From the NCBI RefSeq assembly GCF_011578285.1, contig NZ_CP049916.1:1798001-1862000 (forward strand): a stretch of DNA of 64,000 nt, given 5' to 3'. The stretch is from Acinetobacter lanii. GTDB lineage: Bacteria > Pseudomonadota > Gammaproteobacteria > Pseudomonadales > Moraxellaceae. A model generated the notes under the pieces. It was not told the DNA's origin and made no database searches. It worked only from the letters and a program-made list of their open reading frames with translations. Both the position numbers and the translations under genes were made by a program. Positions 19,630-29,160 of this stretch are shown here, one piece after another; positions within the stretch are counted from its first letter, which is position 1, and each line of letters opens with the position of its first letter.

Positions 19630-20301
19630 ATGATTGATAAAACTACCGCTTCATTACAACAAGCCCTCACACAGATCAAAGACGGCGCCACCATTATGAT
19701 TGGTGGTTTTGGCACCGCAGGTCAACCCGCAGAACTCATTGATGGTTTAATTGAGTTCGGTGTCAAGGATTTGGTAATTGTAAACAATAATGCCGGCAAT
19801 GGTGATTATGGTCTCGCTAAACTGCTCAAATCAGGGGCGGTGCGAAAAATTATTTGTTCTTTTCCGCGTCAGTCAGACTGTTATGTGTTTGATGAGCTTT
19901 ACCGTGCAGGAAAAATTGAATTGGAACTTGTCCCTCAGGGTAACCTAGCTTGTCGTATTCAAGCTGCAGGCATGGGGCTTGGCCCGATCTATACACCTAC
20001 AGGTTTTGGGACACTTCTGGCTGAAGGTAAACCAACCTTAAATTACGACGGCAAAGACTATGTCCTTGAAAACCCTATCAAAGCAGATTTCGCACTGATC
20101 AAAGCGCATCAAGGCGACCGTTGGGGAAATTTGGTCTATCGAAAATCTGCACGTAACTTTGGTCCGATTATGGCGATGGCGGCAGATGTGACCATTGCCC
20201 AAGTATCCAAAGTGGTTGAACTCGGTGCTTTAGATCCAGAGCACATCATTACACCCGGCATTTTTGTACAACATGTTGTGCAAGTCCAACCTGCACAGTA
20301 A
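19630..20301 (+). CDS. catI: 3-oxoadipate CoA-transferase subunit A
   Basis: This 223-residue class I CoA-transferase alpha subunit has GGFGTAGQPAELID, VNNNAGNGDYG and ELVPQGNLACRIQAAG. With the beta subunit it activates 3-oxoadipate using succinyl-CoA. It starts 37 bp after benE and is followed 21 bp later by catJ. The left-edge fragment at 1-402 is a paralog. Confidence 0.93.
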   Translation: MIDKTTASLQQALTQIKDGATIMIGGFGTAGQPAELIDGLIEFGVKDLVIVNNNAGNGDYGLAKLLKSGAVRKIICSFPRQSDCYVFDELYRAGKIELELVPQGNLACRIQAAGMGLGPIYTPTGFGTLLAEGKPTLNYDGKDYVLENPIKADFALIKAHQGDRWGNLVYRKSARNFGPIMAMAADVTIAQVSKVVELGALDPEHIITPGIFVQHVVQVQPAQ

Positions 20302-20322
20302 TCACGGATAAGGAGAAGAGAA

Positions 20323-20970
20323 ATGAGCTATACCAAACTAACCCGTGACCAAATTGCAGAACGTGTTGCACAAGATATTCCTGATGGTGCTTATGTCAAT
20401 CTTGGCATTGGTTTACCCACCAAAATTTCAAGCTATTTGCCAGCAGATAAAGATGTATTTTTACATTCTGAAAATGGCTTGCTTGCCTTTGGTCCACCAC
20501 CGGCGGAAGAAGACCGTGATCCTGAACTGATTAATGCAGGTAAAGAATTTGTCACGTTATTAGCAGGCGGTGCGTATTTCCATCACGGTGATTCATTTGC
20601 CATGATGCGTGGTGGTCATTTAGATATCGCTGTCTTAGGTGCATTCCAAGTGGCACAAAATGGTGACCTTGCCAACTGGCATACTGGCACGCCGGATGCG
20701 ATTCCAGCCGTAGGAGGTGCAATGGATTTAGCCGTTGGAGCAAAAAAAGTCTATGTGACCATGGATCATGTGACTAAAAATGGTAAAGCTAAAATTGTGG
20801 AGGATTTAAGTTACCCTGCAACAGGTTTGAAATGTGTCGATCGAATCTATACCGATCTTTGTGTGATTGATGTGACAAAAGATGGAATGAAAGTGATTGA
20901 GAAAGTACAAGGTTTAAGTTTTGAGGAACTCCAAGCCAAAACAGGTGCCAAATTGATTGATGCGACCTAA
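20323..20970 (+). CDS. catJ: 3-oxoadipate CoA-transferase subunit B
   Basis: The 215-residue beta subunit carries the catalytic Glu in LHSENGLLAFGPP and the GGAYFHHGDSFAMMRGGHLDIAVLGAFQ segment of the family. AAGGAG stands before the ATG. In the known A. baylyi cat operon a thiolase gene (catF) follows here; in this window it is absent and catD comes directly after. Confidence 0.93.
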   Translation: MSYTKLTRDQIAERVAQDIPDGAYVNLGIGLPTKISSYLPADKDVFLHSENGLLAFGPPPAEEDRDPELINAGKEFVTLLAGGAYFHHGDSFAMMRGGHLDIAVLGAFQVAQNGDLANWHTGTPDAIPAVGGAMDLAVGAKKVYVTMDHVTKNGKAKIVEDLSYPATGLKCVDRIYTDLCVIDVTKDGMKVIEKVQGLSFEELQAKTGAKLIDAT

Positions 20971-21031
20971 TTACTTGTCTTAATTCTATCTACTCACCGA
21001 TATTCACTGATTGATCAATAAGGACAGTATC

Positions 21032-21811
21032 ATGCCAACTATTACTTCAAACCAAGCTCAAATTCATTACCACACCTTTGGAGATCCTACTCGTCCTGCC
21101 ATTATTTTTTCCAATTCTCTGGGTACGCAGTACAGTATGTGGCAGCCACAAATTGACTTTTTTCAAGATCATTATTATGTGGTGTGTTATGACACCCGTG
21201 GACATGGCAAATCCTCTACACCACAAGGTCCATATACGCTCGCGCAATTGGGTGAAGACATCATTGCCTTACTTGATCACCTGCATGTAGAAAAAGCCAA
21301 TTTTTGTGGCATTTCAATGGGCGGGCTGACGGGTCAATGGCTTGCAATTCATCATCCAGATCGTTTTAAACATATCATCATTGCCAATACCGCAGCGAAA
21401 ATTGGACAAGAACAGGCTTGGCTTGATCGTGCACAATTAGTCCGTAAACAAGGTTTGCAACCGATCGCAGACACTGCGGCTGCTCGTTGGTTTACGGCAG
21501 GTTTTATTGAAGCACATGCAGAAACAGTTAAACAACTCAGTGAAAATTTAGCCAAAGGAAGTGCTGAAGGTTATGCCAGTTGTTGTGAAGCTTTGGCCAA
21601 GGCCGATTTAAGATCAGACTTAAAAAAAATCACTGTGCCTGTGCTGATTATTACAGGTCAGCAAGACCCTATCACCACAGTTGCAGATGGACAAGCCATG
21701 CAAAATGTGATTCCCCACAGCCAGTTGTTTCAAATAGAAGCTTCGCATATTTCCAATATTGAGCAAGCTCAAGCCTTTAACCGTGCTGTGTTCGACTTTA
21801 TCCAAGCATAA
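21032..21811 (+). CDS. catD: 3-oxoadipate enol-lactonase
   Basis: The 259-residue alpha/beta hydrolase has its nucleophile Ser in CGISMGG, Asp in TGQQDPITT and His in EASHISN. It hydrolyses 3-oxoadipate enol-lactone to 3-oxoadipate. The ATG at 21032 has AAGGA 7 bases upstream; a TTG at 21011 is less likely. It is the last gene of the plus-strand ben/cat run. Confidence 0.94.
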   Translation: MPTITSNQAQIHYHTFGDPTRPAIIFSNSLGTQYSMWQPQIDFFQDHYYVVCYDTRGHGKSSTPQGPYTLAQLGEDIIALLDHLHVEKANFCGISMGGLTGQWLAIHHPDRFKHIIIANTAAKIGQEQAWLDRAQLVRKQGLQPIADTAAARWFTAGFIEAHAETVKQLSENLAKGSAEGYASCCEALAKADLRSDLKKITVPVLIITGQQDPITTVADGQAMQNVIPHSQLFQIEASHISNIEQAQAFNRAVFDFIQA

Positions 21812-21812
21812 A

Positions 21813-21838
21813 AAAGAGAGTGCTCTGCCACTCTCTTT
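21813..21838. terminator. Bidirectional terminator after catD
   Basis: AAAGAGAGTG pairs with CACTCTCTTT (10 bp) around CTCTGC, directly at the catD stop, with T-rich sequence on the right and A-rich on the left. It serves catD and the convergent iclR gene. Confidence 0.85.
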
Positions 21839-21878
21839 TATGTTTTTCTCTCGATGAACTGAATCAGCAAAAGTGGGT

Positions 21879-22724
21879 TTAGCCTACATCACTGCGAATA
21901 TTGTTCACCATATGCAATAAACGAGGTGCAATCTCCTGCTGTAGCTTGTCTTGATTTAACACAAAACTTGGACCACCACAGTTAAACACCAATAAACCAT
22001 GTTGATCATGGAAATATGGCACAGCAACAGAATTGACATCTTTATGCCAATCGCCCATTGAAAAACAGCAACCATATTGTGCGTAGTCACGAAAAGCTTG
22101 ATCTAAAGATGCCTTTATTTGCTCCCAATCTTCAGGATTTTTCTGCTGAATGGCACGCATCAAAAATTCACGTTCATCCACTGGCATAGCCGCAAGACAC
22201 GCACGCCCCATTGAACTTAAGTGAATCGGTAAATAGGTTCCGACCTGCCGACGCATGGTCACATTGCCTTTGCCTTGTACTACATCCAAATACACCATAT
22301 TCAGACGATCTCGACTCGCCATTGCCACAGCCGCCTGTGCATAGTCTGCTAAGTTTTGCATATGCGGATGTGCAATCGAACGTAACGATACATTGGCAAT
22401 CATTGAATATCCAAACGCCAATACCCCAACCGACAATTGATATTTACTTGAATTGGGCACTTGCTTCAAATAGCCCAAACGCGACAAAGTATGTGTGAGT
22501 CGAGTAATGGTCGGTTTGGGTAAACCGGTCATTTGCGATAACTCTTGGTTGCCTAATTGTTGATGTTTGGGTGTAAAGCAGCGTAATAACTCTAATCCCC
22601 GCGCCAAAGCTGTAATATATTGACGGTCATTTTCTTCAAGCATGTCCTCTATGGGATGCAATAATTCATGCCGAAGCGGAGCCATCATTTCGTCTTGATA
22701 CTCCAGAGTGGTCGTGTCATTCAT
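21879..22724 (-). CDS. IclR-family transcriptional regulator
   Basis: The 281-residue regulator has a winged helix with LGNQELSQMTGLPKPTITRL and the effector-domain segments SSMGRACLAAM, GDWHKDVNSVAVPY and GLLVFNCGGPS. It is a close paralog of the regulator at 5096-5935. It lies downstream of, and in the same direction as, the CoA-transferase/thiolase operon. A perfect palindrome 29 bp upstream of its start (22753-22767) suggests autoregulation. The same palindrome stands before the beta-oxidation genes, making this the leading candidate regulator of that set. Confidence 0.9.
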   Translation of the reverse strand: MNDTTTLEYQDEMMAPLRHELLHPIEDMLEENDRQYITALARGLELLRCFTPKHQQLGNQELSQMTGLPKPTITRLTHTLSRLGYLKQVPNSSKYQLSVGVLAFGYSMIANVSLRSIAHPHMQNLADYAQAAVAMASRDRLNMVYLDVVQGKGNVTMRRQVGTYLPIHLSSMGRACLAAMPVDEREFLMRAIQQKNPEDWEQIKASLDQAFRDYAQYGCCFSMGDWHKDVNSVAVPYFHDQHGLLVFNCGGPSFVLNQDKLQQEIAPRLLHMVNNIRSDVG

Positions 22725-22752
22725 CTCTGATTCAGCCTAAATTGTATTTATG

Positions 22753-22767
22753 TTTCGCATAGCGAAA
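22753..22767. promoter_or_regulatory. IclR-type operator candidate, site B
   Basis: TTTCGCATAGCGAAA is a perfect palindrome with 6-base arms and a 3-base centre, 29 bp upstream of an iclR start. It is the best copy of the motif shared with 4438, 27654 and 27804. Confidence 0.65.
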
Positions 22768-22897
22768 ATTATAGTCTATATTTTCTATGAATAGCAAAGC
22801 CGTGTACCCTCCATCACTACGGCGGATGCCAATTGAATAATCTATTGTTTTTCTTATTCAATTTTAAATGGGCAATCTTGAATTGCCCAAGCACATA

Positions 22898-24115
22898 TTA
22901 ACCAATAATCCCTTGTTGTTTGAGTTGCTGAATTTTTTCTTCATCCACCCATTGTGACAATACTTGGTCGGTATGTTCACCCAGCATTGGTGGCGGGTTT
23001 CGATATTCGACCGGTGTACGGGACAACTTCATGGGTGAGCCAATCACGGTCAGCTTTTCTTTCAAAGGATGAGGAATCTCCACCAACATGTCACGCGCTT
23101 GTAGCTGTGGTTCTTGAAAAGCTTGCTCTAGATTATTGATCAAACCCACAGGCACTTTTACCGCATGAATCACATCTACCCAATGTTTAGCGGTATTGGT
23201 CAGGAAATGCTTGGCTAAAAGATCAGTGATCTCAGCACGATGTTGAATACGTAAAGCATTGGTCATAAAGCGAGGGTCTTGAGCTAAGTGTGCAAGTCCA
23301 ATTGCCGCACTCAAAGCGACAAATTGTTTGTCATTACCACAAGCAATAATAAAGTCCTGATCAGCTGCACGGAATACTTGATAAGGCACAATATTGGCAT
23401 GGGCATTGCCATAGCGACCTGGGATTTTACCCGAAGCTAGATAATTCATACCTTGGTTCGCCAGTAAAGCAACCTGTACATCAAGCAATGCCATATCGAT
23501 ATGCTGACCAAGACCTGTGACATGACGGTTCAACAAAGCCGCCTGAATGGCAATGGTCGAATATAAGCCTGTGGTCAAGTCTGCAAAAGCCACGCCGACT
23601 TTTTGCGGTCCACCACCTGGTAAATCATCTTTCTCACCCGTGACAGACATTAACCCGCCCATCCCCTGAATAATGAAATCATAACCTGGTTCAGGGGCAC
23701 GTGGACCGGTTTGACCAAAACCGGTAATTGAGCAATACACCAGTTTAGGATTGATTGCACTCAGGCTATCATAATCCAACCCGTATTTCTTCAATGAACC
23801 CGCTTTATAGTTTTCAATCACCACATCTGAATCAGCAGCCAATGCCTTAACCAGTTCCTGACCTTCAGGTGTCGAGATATCAATGGCAACGGACATTTTA
23901 TTACGATTCGCTGACTGATAGTAAGCCGCTTCACGTGTATTTTCACCTTGGTCATTCTTCATCCAAGGTGGCCCCCACATCCGAGTATCATCGCCCGTTT
24001 TTGGACGCTCTACTTTAATGACTTCCGCACCCAAATCTGCTAAAATTTGACCACACCAAGGACCAGCCAGTACACGACTCAAGTCCAATACACGAATTCC
24101 AGTTAATGCACCCAT
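22898..24115 (-). CDS. Type III CoA-transferase (CaiB/BaiF family)
   Basis: The 405-residue enzyme opens GIRVLDLSRVLAGPWCGQIL and has the class III hallmark Asp in EPGYDFIIQGMGGLMSVTG, with GQHIDMALLD and IPGRYGNAHANI downstream. Such enzymes move CoA between acyl-CoA and free acids through an aspartyl-CoA mixed anhydride. It is the fourth gene of an operon with enoyl-CoA hydratase, hydroxyacyl-CoA dehydrogenase and thiolase (12-bp gap to the thiolase). I infer succinyl-CoA:dicarboxylate (adipate or glutarate) transfer. Confidence 0.88.
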   Translation of the reverse strand: MGALTGIRVLDLSRVLAGPWCGQILADLGAEVIKVERPKTGDDTRMWGPPWMKNDQGENTREAAYYQSANRNKMSVAIDISTPEGQELVKALAADSDVVIENYKAGSLKKYGLDYDSLSAINPKLVYCSITGFGQTGPRAPEPGYDFIIQGMGGLMSVTGEKDDLPGGGPQKVGVAFADLTTGLYSTIAIQAALLNRHVTGLGQHIDMALLDVQVALLANQGMNYLASGKIPGRYGNAHANIVPYQVFRAADQDFIIACGNDKQFVALSAAIGLAHLAQDPRFMTNALRIQHRAEITDLLAKHFLTNTAKHWVDVIHAVKVPVGLINNLEQAFQEPQLQARDMLVEIPHPLKEKLTVIGSPMKLSRTPVEYRNPPPMLGEHTDQVLSQWVDEEKIQQLKQQGIIG

Positions 24116-24127
24116 GTGTTCTTCCTT

Positions 24128-25330
24128 TTAAACACGCTCAATAACGAGTGCAAGACCTTGACCTACGCCAATACATAAACTAATCACGGCATATTTTTTA
24201 CCGCTACGTTGTAATTGTCGTGCAGTACTGAGAACCAAACGGGCACCCGATGCTCCCAATGGATGCCCAATAGCAATGGCACCCCCATTTGGATTCACGC
24301 GTGGATCATCAAATGCCACATCTAAACCTTTTAGACATGCCAACACTTGCGAAGCAAATGCTTCATTGATTTCAATGATGTCCATGTCATCCAACGTTAG
24401 GTTGGCACGTTTTAAAGCCAATTTAATCGCATCCACCGGCCCTGCGCCCATAATGCGTGGCTCAATACCTGCAGCCCCTGAAGCAATGATTTTCGCCATG
24501 GGTTGAATGCCCAGTTTTTCCTGAGCGGCTTCAGAACCAATAATCAATGCTGCTGCACCATCATTGACTCCGGATGCATTGCCCGCAGTGACTACTCCCC
24601 CTTCAAACAATGGGCGCAGTTTTTGTAAGGCTTCAAAATTAGAAGATGGTCGTGGATGTTCATCTTGATCAACCAGTTTAGGGGGTAATTTACGACCTTG
24701 TGGTACTTCAACACCCACAATCTCGCCTGCGAAAAATCCGGCTTGTTTAGCGGCTTCATATTTGGCTTGGGATGCTGCTGCGAATTGGTCTGCATCTTCA
24801 CGAGTGACCCCATATTCCACCGCAACGTTATCCCCAGTTTGCGGCATAGTATCGTTACCAAACTGTTTTTCGATTTTTGGATTGGGAAAACGTGCACCAA
24901 TGGTGGAATCAAAGACTTTAAAATCACGACTAAATGGCGTCTCTGACTTGGCAAACACAAAAGGTGCACGAGACATCGACTCGACACCACCAGCCAAGAA
25001 TATATCCCCTTCATCGCAGGTCACTGCACGTGCCGCATCAATCACCGCTGCAAGCCCCGAAGCACATAAACGATTGACAGTCTGTGCCGGTGTTTTCACA
25101 TCCAAACCTGCCAACAAAGTTGCATGACGAGCAATATTACGGCTGTCTTCACCTGCTTGGTTGGTATTCCCTAAAATCACATCACTGAAGATATCGACAG
25201 GTAATTGGTGTTTTTCCACCAAAGCTTTAATCACATGGGCAGCCAAATCATCTGGACGAACTTGAGCTAAACTACCTGCATGTCGACCAAATGGGGTACG
25301 TAATCCATCATAAATATAAGCATTTAGCAT
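24128..25330 (-). CDS. pcaF: 3-oxoadipyl-CoA thiolase
   Basis: This 400-residue thiolase has its nucleophile Cys89 in NRLCASGL, His in NPNGGAIAIGHPLGASG, and the second Cys in SLCIGVGQG. The RTPFGRHAGSLAQVRPDDL opening and length match PcaF/CatF/PaaJ-type 3-oxoadipyl-CoA thiolases, which give succinyl-CoA and acetyl-CoA. Its operon partners make 3-oxoadipyl-CoA from adipyl-CoA. Because the cat operon here lacks catF, this gene probably also finishes benzoate breakdown. DcaF is an equally fitting name. Confidence 0.88.
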   Translation of the reverse strand: MLNAYIYDGLRTPFGRHAGSLAQVRPDDLAAHVIKALVEKHQLPVDIFSDVILGNTNQAGEDSRNIARHATLLAGLDVKTPAQTVNRLCASGLAAVIDAARAVTCDEGDIFLAGGVESMSRAPFVFAKSETPFSRDFKVFDSTIGARFPNPKIEKQFGNDTMPQTGDNVAVEYGVTREDADQFAAASQAKYEAAKQAGFFAGEIVGVEVPQGRKLPPKLVDQDEHPRPSSNFEALQKLRPLFEGGVVTAGNASGVNDGAAALIIGSEAAQEKLGIQPMAKIIASGAAGIEPRIMGAGPVDAIKLALKRANLTLDDMDIIEINEAFASQVLACLKGLDVAFDDPRVNPNGGAIAIGHPLGASGARLVLSTARQLQRSGKKYAVISLCIGVGQGLALVIERV

Positions 25331-25342
25331 AATTTTTATTCC

Positions 25343-26860
25343 TTAAACTGCTACAGTATGAAGTAAAGACAGCTTTAAACGAGCACGACGTTGTAACCAT
25401 GGGCTTGGGCGATAGCGTTGATCCCCCGTATTGGCGAGCATTCTTTCTAAAATCAGTAAAATACGATCTGCACCCAATACATCTCCCCATGAAATTGGAC
25501 CATATGGATAGCCCAAACCTAATTTTACTGCTTGATCAATATCTGAAGCCGTTGCAATTTGTTGTTGAGCAATATCACATGCCAAATTCACCACCATGGA
25601 CAAAACACGCTGTGAAATAAAGCCAATACTCTCTGCAATCACCGATACACCGTGACCATTTTTAGCGAACAGCGCATGTGCCTGATCAATATAATTTTTC
25701 TCGGTCACGATAGAAGGCATGAGCGTCCGATGTTTAGCAAAGTCTGTGAGTAAGTCGATACTGACTGTACGTGTTGCATCGACTCCAAAACGAAGTGCGG
25801 CAGTCGTGGTGTCTTCACCATAGGTTGCCAATACAATTAAGCTATCTTGAGCAGGTGTCTCAGCATGATCTAGCGTGATTCCCTGCTCACGAATATACGC
25901 TGCCAATAAGTCTGCATCTTCAGCACGATCGGTTCTTATCCAAACTGTATTAAAGGTCCGTACATCTGGAACTTCTTGAGCAGAAACCTCATTGATCTTT
26001 TGACCATCGACATATTTATAAAAGCCTTCACCCACTTTACGTCCGACTTTTTTACCCGCCAACATTTGACGAGTTAAAGCGCTTGGACGGTAACGATCTT
26101 CTTGATAATACTGATTAAAAATCGACTCCATGACTGGATGTGACACATCCAATGCGGTGAGATCAAACAGTTCAAAAGGTCCCATACGGAAACCTGCACC
26201 TTCACGTAGAATACGGTCGATCTCTGAAACTGAAGTCACACCTTCACCGAGGATTTTCAATGCTTCAGTGCCATAAGCACGGCCGGCATGATTCACAATG
26301 AATCCTGGCGTGTCTTTGGTACGAACACCCAAGTGCCCCATACGTTGTGCCAGTTCGAGTAGATCCGCAACCACCTGTTCATCGGTCGCCAAACCTGCAA
26401 TCACTTCGACAATTTTCATCAACGGCACAGGATTAAAGAAATGGAATCCCGCCATACGTCCTTGATACTCGAGATTGGAAGCAATCGCGGTCACTGAAAG
26501 TGATGAGGTATTGGTGGCCAGAATGGTCTCTGGCGAAACAATAGATTCCAGTTGTTTAAATAAACTTTGCTTGATGTCCAGATTTTCAATAATGGCTTCA
26601 ACCACCAAATCAACGCCAGCTACTTCTTCAATACTGTCCAATATCTTGAAACGTGCCAAAATTTCATTCAGGACTTCTTCGGTAAATTTGCCTTTAGCTT
26701 GTAATTTTTCTAAAGTCGCTTTGAGTTTAGCCAACCCCGCTTCTGCTGCACCAGTTTTTGCATCGAACAAACGCACTTCTAAACCTGCCTGAGCTGCAAT
26801 TTGCGCAATGCCCATACCCATTACACCAGTACCAATGAGCGCCATAGTTTGAATAGTCAT
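25343..26860 (-). CDS. 3-hydroxyacyl-CoA dehydrogenase (PaaH/DcaH type)
   Basis: The 505-residue NAD-dependent enzyme begins with a Rossmann motif GTGVMGMGIAQIAAQAG. It contains the catalytic HFFNPVPLMKIVEV and KDTPGFIVNHAGR segments, then a second C-terminal dehydrogenase-like domain (GHGVSVIAESIGFISQRVLSM), as in the long PaaH form. It oxidises 3-hydroxyadipyl-CoA to 3-oxoadipyl-CoA. It sits between hydratase (3-bp gap) and thiolase (12-bp gap) genes. Confidence 0.9.
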   Translation of the reverse strand: MTIQTMALIGTGVMGMGIAQIAAQAGLEVRLFDAKTGAAEAGLAKLKATLEKLQAKGKFTEEVLNEILARFKILDSIEEVAGVDLVVEAIIENLDIKQSLFKQLESIVSPETILATNTSSLSVTAIASNLEYQGRMAGFHFFNPVPLMKIVEVIAGLATDEQVVADLLELAQRMGHLGVRTKDTPGFIVNHAGRAYGTEALKILGEGVTSVSEIDRILREGAGFRMGPFELFDLTALDVSHPVMESIFNQYYQEDRYRPSALTRQMLAGKKVGRKVGEGFYKYVDGQKINEVSAQEVPDVRTFNTVWIRTDRAEDADLLAAYIREQGITLDHAETPAQDSLIVLATYGEDTTTAALRFGVDATRTVSIDLLTDFAKHRTLMPSIVTEKNYIDQAHALFAKNGHGVSVIAESIGFISQRVLSMVVNLACDIAQQQIATASDIDQAVKLGLGYPYGPISWGDVLGADRILLILERMLANTGDQRYRPSPWLQRRARLKLSLLHTVAV

Positions 26861-26863
26861 GTC

Positions 26864-27643
26864 TTATTCTCCAATGTACTGTGCAGGACGTTTTTCAAAG
26901 AACGCGTTCACGCCTTCTTTTTGATCTTTGGTATCAAATAATATTTGGAATGCTTTACGCTCTAAAGCCAAAGCACCTTGCAAAGATTGATCTTGACCAA
27001 GATTGGTCACTTCTTTGATCTGCTGAACCGCAATTGGTGAGAAAGATGCAATGGTTTGAGCAATTTTAATGGCATGTGCAATGGTATTTTCATCTGCCAC
27101 CACTTCTGAGACCAAACCCATACGCTCAGCCTCAGCAGCTTTTACCAGTTTACCCGTGAGTACCCAAAGCATGGTTTGATATTTACCAATTGCACGTAAT
27201 AAACGTTGTGTTCCACCCGCACCTGGCATCAAGCCAAGTTTCACTTCAGGCTGACCGAATTGGGCACTTTCACCTGCGATAATAATGTCAGCATGCATTG
27301 CCAATTCACAGCCACCACCCAGTGCATAACCATTGACTGCCGCAATAATCGGTTTTGGACAATCAGTTATGCTCTGCCAGTATTGCTCAGTATGGCGTAA
27401 ATACATTTGGCTTGTGGTCGCCGTAGTAAAGTCTTTAATGTCTGCACCTGCAGCAAATACTTTTTCACCGCCTGTAATCACGATGGCACGCACAGTCGAG
27501 TCTTGACTGAGTTGTTGAAACGTTTCAGACAATTTTTGTCGTAATTCTAGATTGAGTGCATTTCGTGCTTCAGGTCGATGTAACTGAACTAATGCGACAC
27601 CCTCTTGTGAAATATTTAAAGTTAAAATCGAATTGTTTTCCAT
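26864..27643 (-). CDS. Enoyl-CoA hydratase (PaaF/DcaE type)
   Basis: The 259-residue crotonase-family enzyme has both oxyanion-hole segments (AAGADIKDF and GYALGGGCELAM) and the catalytic Glu region FGQPEVKLGLMPGAGGTQRL. It hydrates 2,3-dehydroadipyl-CoA or similar enoyl-CoAs. It is the first gene of the minus-strand beta-oxidation operon, with GGAAG before the ATG and operator-like site C starting 10 bp upstream of the start codon. Confidence 0.9.
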   Translation of the reverse strand: MENNSILTLNISQEGVALVQLHRPEARNALNLELRQKLSETFQQLSQDSTVRAIVITGGEKVFAAGADIKDFTTATTSQMYLRHTEQYWQSITDCPKPIIAAVNGYALGGGCELAMHADIIIAGESAQFGQPEVKLGLMPGAGGTQRLLRAIGKYQTMLWVLTGKLVKAAEAERMGLVSEVVADENTIAHAIKIAQTIASFSPIAVQQIKEVTNLGQDQSLQGALALERKAFQILFDTKDQKEGVNAFFEKRPAQYIGE

Positions 27644-27653
27644 AACACTTCCA

Positions 27654-27668
27654 TTTCGCAGTGCGGTA
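27654..27668. promoter_or_regulatory. IclR-type operator candidate, site C
   Basis: TTTCGCAGTGCGGTA matches the TTTCGC-N3-GCGAAA palindrome with two mismatches in one arm. It lies 10 bp upstream of the hydratase ATG, close enough to overlap the translation start region or promoter. Confidence 0.5.
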
Positions 27669-27803
27669 TTTTTAACTTAATATACAGCATAATGAGCACT
27701 TGTAAACGCCTTTAAAACAGATCAAAGAAAAACAAATATTTTTTTATTTTATATTTATTTTTAAAATTCAATAATTTAAATATAAAAAATACACAACACT
27801 AAA

Positions 27804-27818
27804 TACCGCTATGCGAAA
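27804..27818. promoter_or_regulatory. IclR-type operator candidate, site D
   Basis: TACCGCTATGCGAAA is the same palindrome in the opposite orientation, with two mismatches in one arm, 126 bp upstream of the divergent acyl-CoA dehydrogenase. Sites C and D are exactly 150 bp apart across an AT-rich divergent promoter region, allowing looping. Nothing else is recognisable in this 300-bp gap. Confidence 0.5.
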
Positions 27819-27943
27819 TTTATTTTCAAAATAGTTTGATTCTTTTTATTTTCTTATTTACTATCCGACCAAATTGATTCTTTTGCGACCATTTTGCATA
27901 TGTTCATGAATGGCGCATTGACAAAAATAAATGGAGTAAACAC

Positions 27944-29098
27944 ATGGTTCGTGACCAAGAAACACTAGATCAACTGGTGGATATGATTCGTCAATTTGTT
28001 GAAGGTGTACTCATTCCAAACGAAGAAATCGTGGCTGAAACAGATGAAATTCCACAAGACATCATTCAGCAAATGAAAGAGCTTGGTCTCTTTGGATTAA
28101 CGATTCCTGAACAATATGAGGGTCTTGGTTTAACCATGGAAGAAGAAGTTTATGTAGCCTTCGAATTGGGTCGCACTTCTCCTGCCTTCCGCTCTCTCAT
28201 AGGAACCAACAATGGTATCGGCGCATCAGGTTTAATTATTGATGGTACGGAAGAACAAAAACATCACTTTCTGCCCAAATTGGCGAGCGGTGAAATCATT
28301 GGTTCATTCTGTTTAACTGAACCAGATTCAGGTTCAGATGCAGCATCTTTAAAAACAACGGCAATTAAAGATGGTGATGAGTACATCCTGAATGGTACCA
28401 AACGCTTTATTACCAATGCACCACATGCTGGGGTGTTTACAGTGATGGCACGTACCAATACTGAACTCAAAGGTGCAGCGGCGATTTCCGCATTTATTGT
28501 CGATAGCCGCTTACCCGGTATTTCTTTGGGTAAACGTGACAAGAAAATGGGACAAAAAGGTGCGCACACCTGTGATGTGATCTTTGATAACTGTCGTATT
28601 CCTGCTTCATCACTAATTGGTGGCGTTGAAGGTGTCGGTTTTAAAACCGCGATGAAAGTCTTGGATAAAGGTCGTATCCACATTGCTGCACTCAGTGTGG
28701 GCGCCGCAACCCGTATGCTCGATGATTCACTACGTTATGCGGTTGAACGCAAACAATTTGGTCAACCAATCGCCAACTTTCAACTCATTCAAGGCATGTT
28801 GGCAGACTCAAAAGCTGAGATTTATGCGGCACAATGTATGGTGCTCGATGCTGCACGTAAACGTGATGCAGGACTCAATGTGAGTACTGAGGCTTCATGT
28901 GCAAAAATGTTTGCAACTGAAATGTGTGGTCGTGTGGCTGATCGTGGCGTTCAAATCCATGGAGGAGCGGGTTATATCAGTGAGTATGCGATCGAACGCT
29001 TCTACCGTGATGTCCGTTTATTCCGTCTATATGAAGGTACAACACAAATTCAACAAGTGATTATTGCGCGCAATATGATTCGCGACGTTACGCAGTAA
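27944..29098 (+). CDS. Acyl-CoA dehydrogenase (DcaA-like)
   Basis: This 384-residue flavoenzyme is highly similar to the one at 3231-4385: SFCLTEPDSGSDAASL, RKQFGQPIANFQLIQG, QIHGGAGYISEY, and catalytic Glu in LYEGTTQIQQ (about residue 364). GGAG precedes the ATG. It diverges from the hydratase/dehydrogenase/thiolase/CoA-transferase operon and supplies the first beta-oxidation step for the same dicarboxylyl-CoA. A dcaA role (adipyl-CoA) is likely from context but not proven. Confidence 0.9.
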   Translation: MVRDQETLDQLVDMIRQFVEGVLIPNEEIVAETDEIPQDIIQQMKELGLFGLTIPEQYEGLGLTMEEEVYVAFELGRTSPAFRSLIGTNNGIGASGLIIDGTEEQKHHFLPKLASGEIIGSFCLTEPDSGSDAASLKTTAIKDGDEYILNGTKRFITNAPHAGVFTVMARTNTELKGAAAISAFIVDSRLPGISLGKRDKKMGQKGAHTCDVIFDNCRIPASSLIGGVEGVGFKTAMKVLDKGRIHIAALSVGAATRMLDDSLRYAVERKQFGQPIANFQLIQGMLADSKAEIYAAQCMVLDAARKRDAGLNVSTEASCAKMFATEMCGRVADRGVQIHGGAGYISEYAIERFYRDVRLFRLYEGTTQIQQVIIARNMIRDVTQ

Positions 29099-29105
29099 CT
29101 CTTTT

Positions 29106-29135
29106 GGCTAGGTCAATTCTCCTTGTGACCTAGCC
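29106..29135 (+). terminator. Terminator between the acyl-CoA dehydrogenase and transporter genes
   Basis: GGCTAGGTCA pairs with TGACCTAGCC (10 bp) around a 10-base loop and is followed by TTTTTTT. It lies 8 bp past the dehydrogenase stop and only 25 bp before the transporter ATG, so the transporter may depend on read-through or a promoter within this gap. Confidence 0.85.
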
Positions 29136-29160
29136 TTTTTTTATTCATAGGTAATGGATT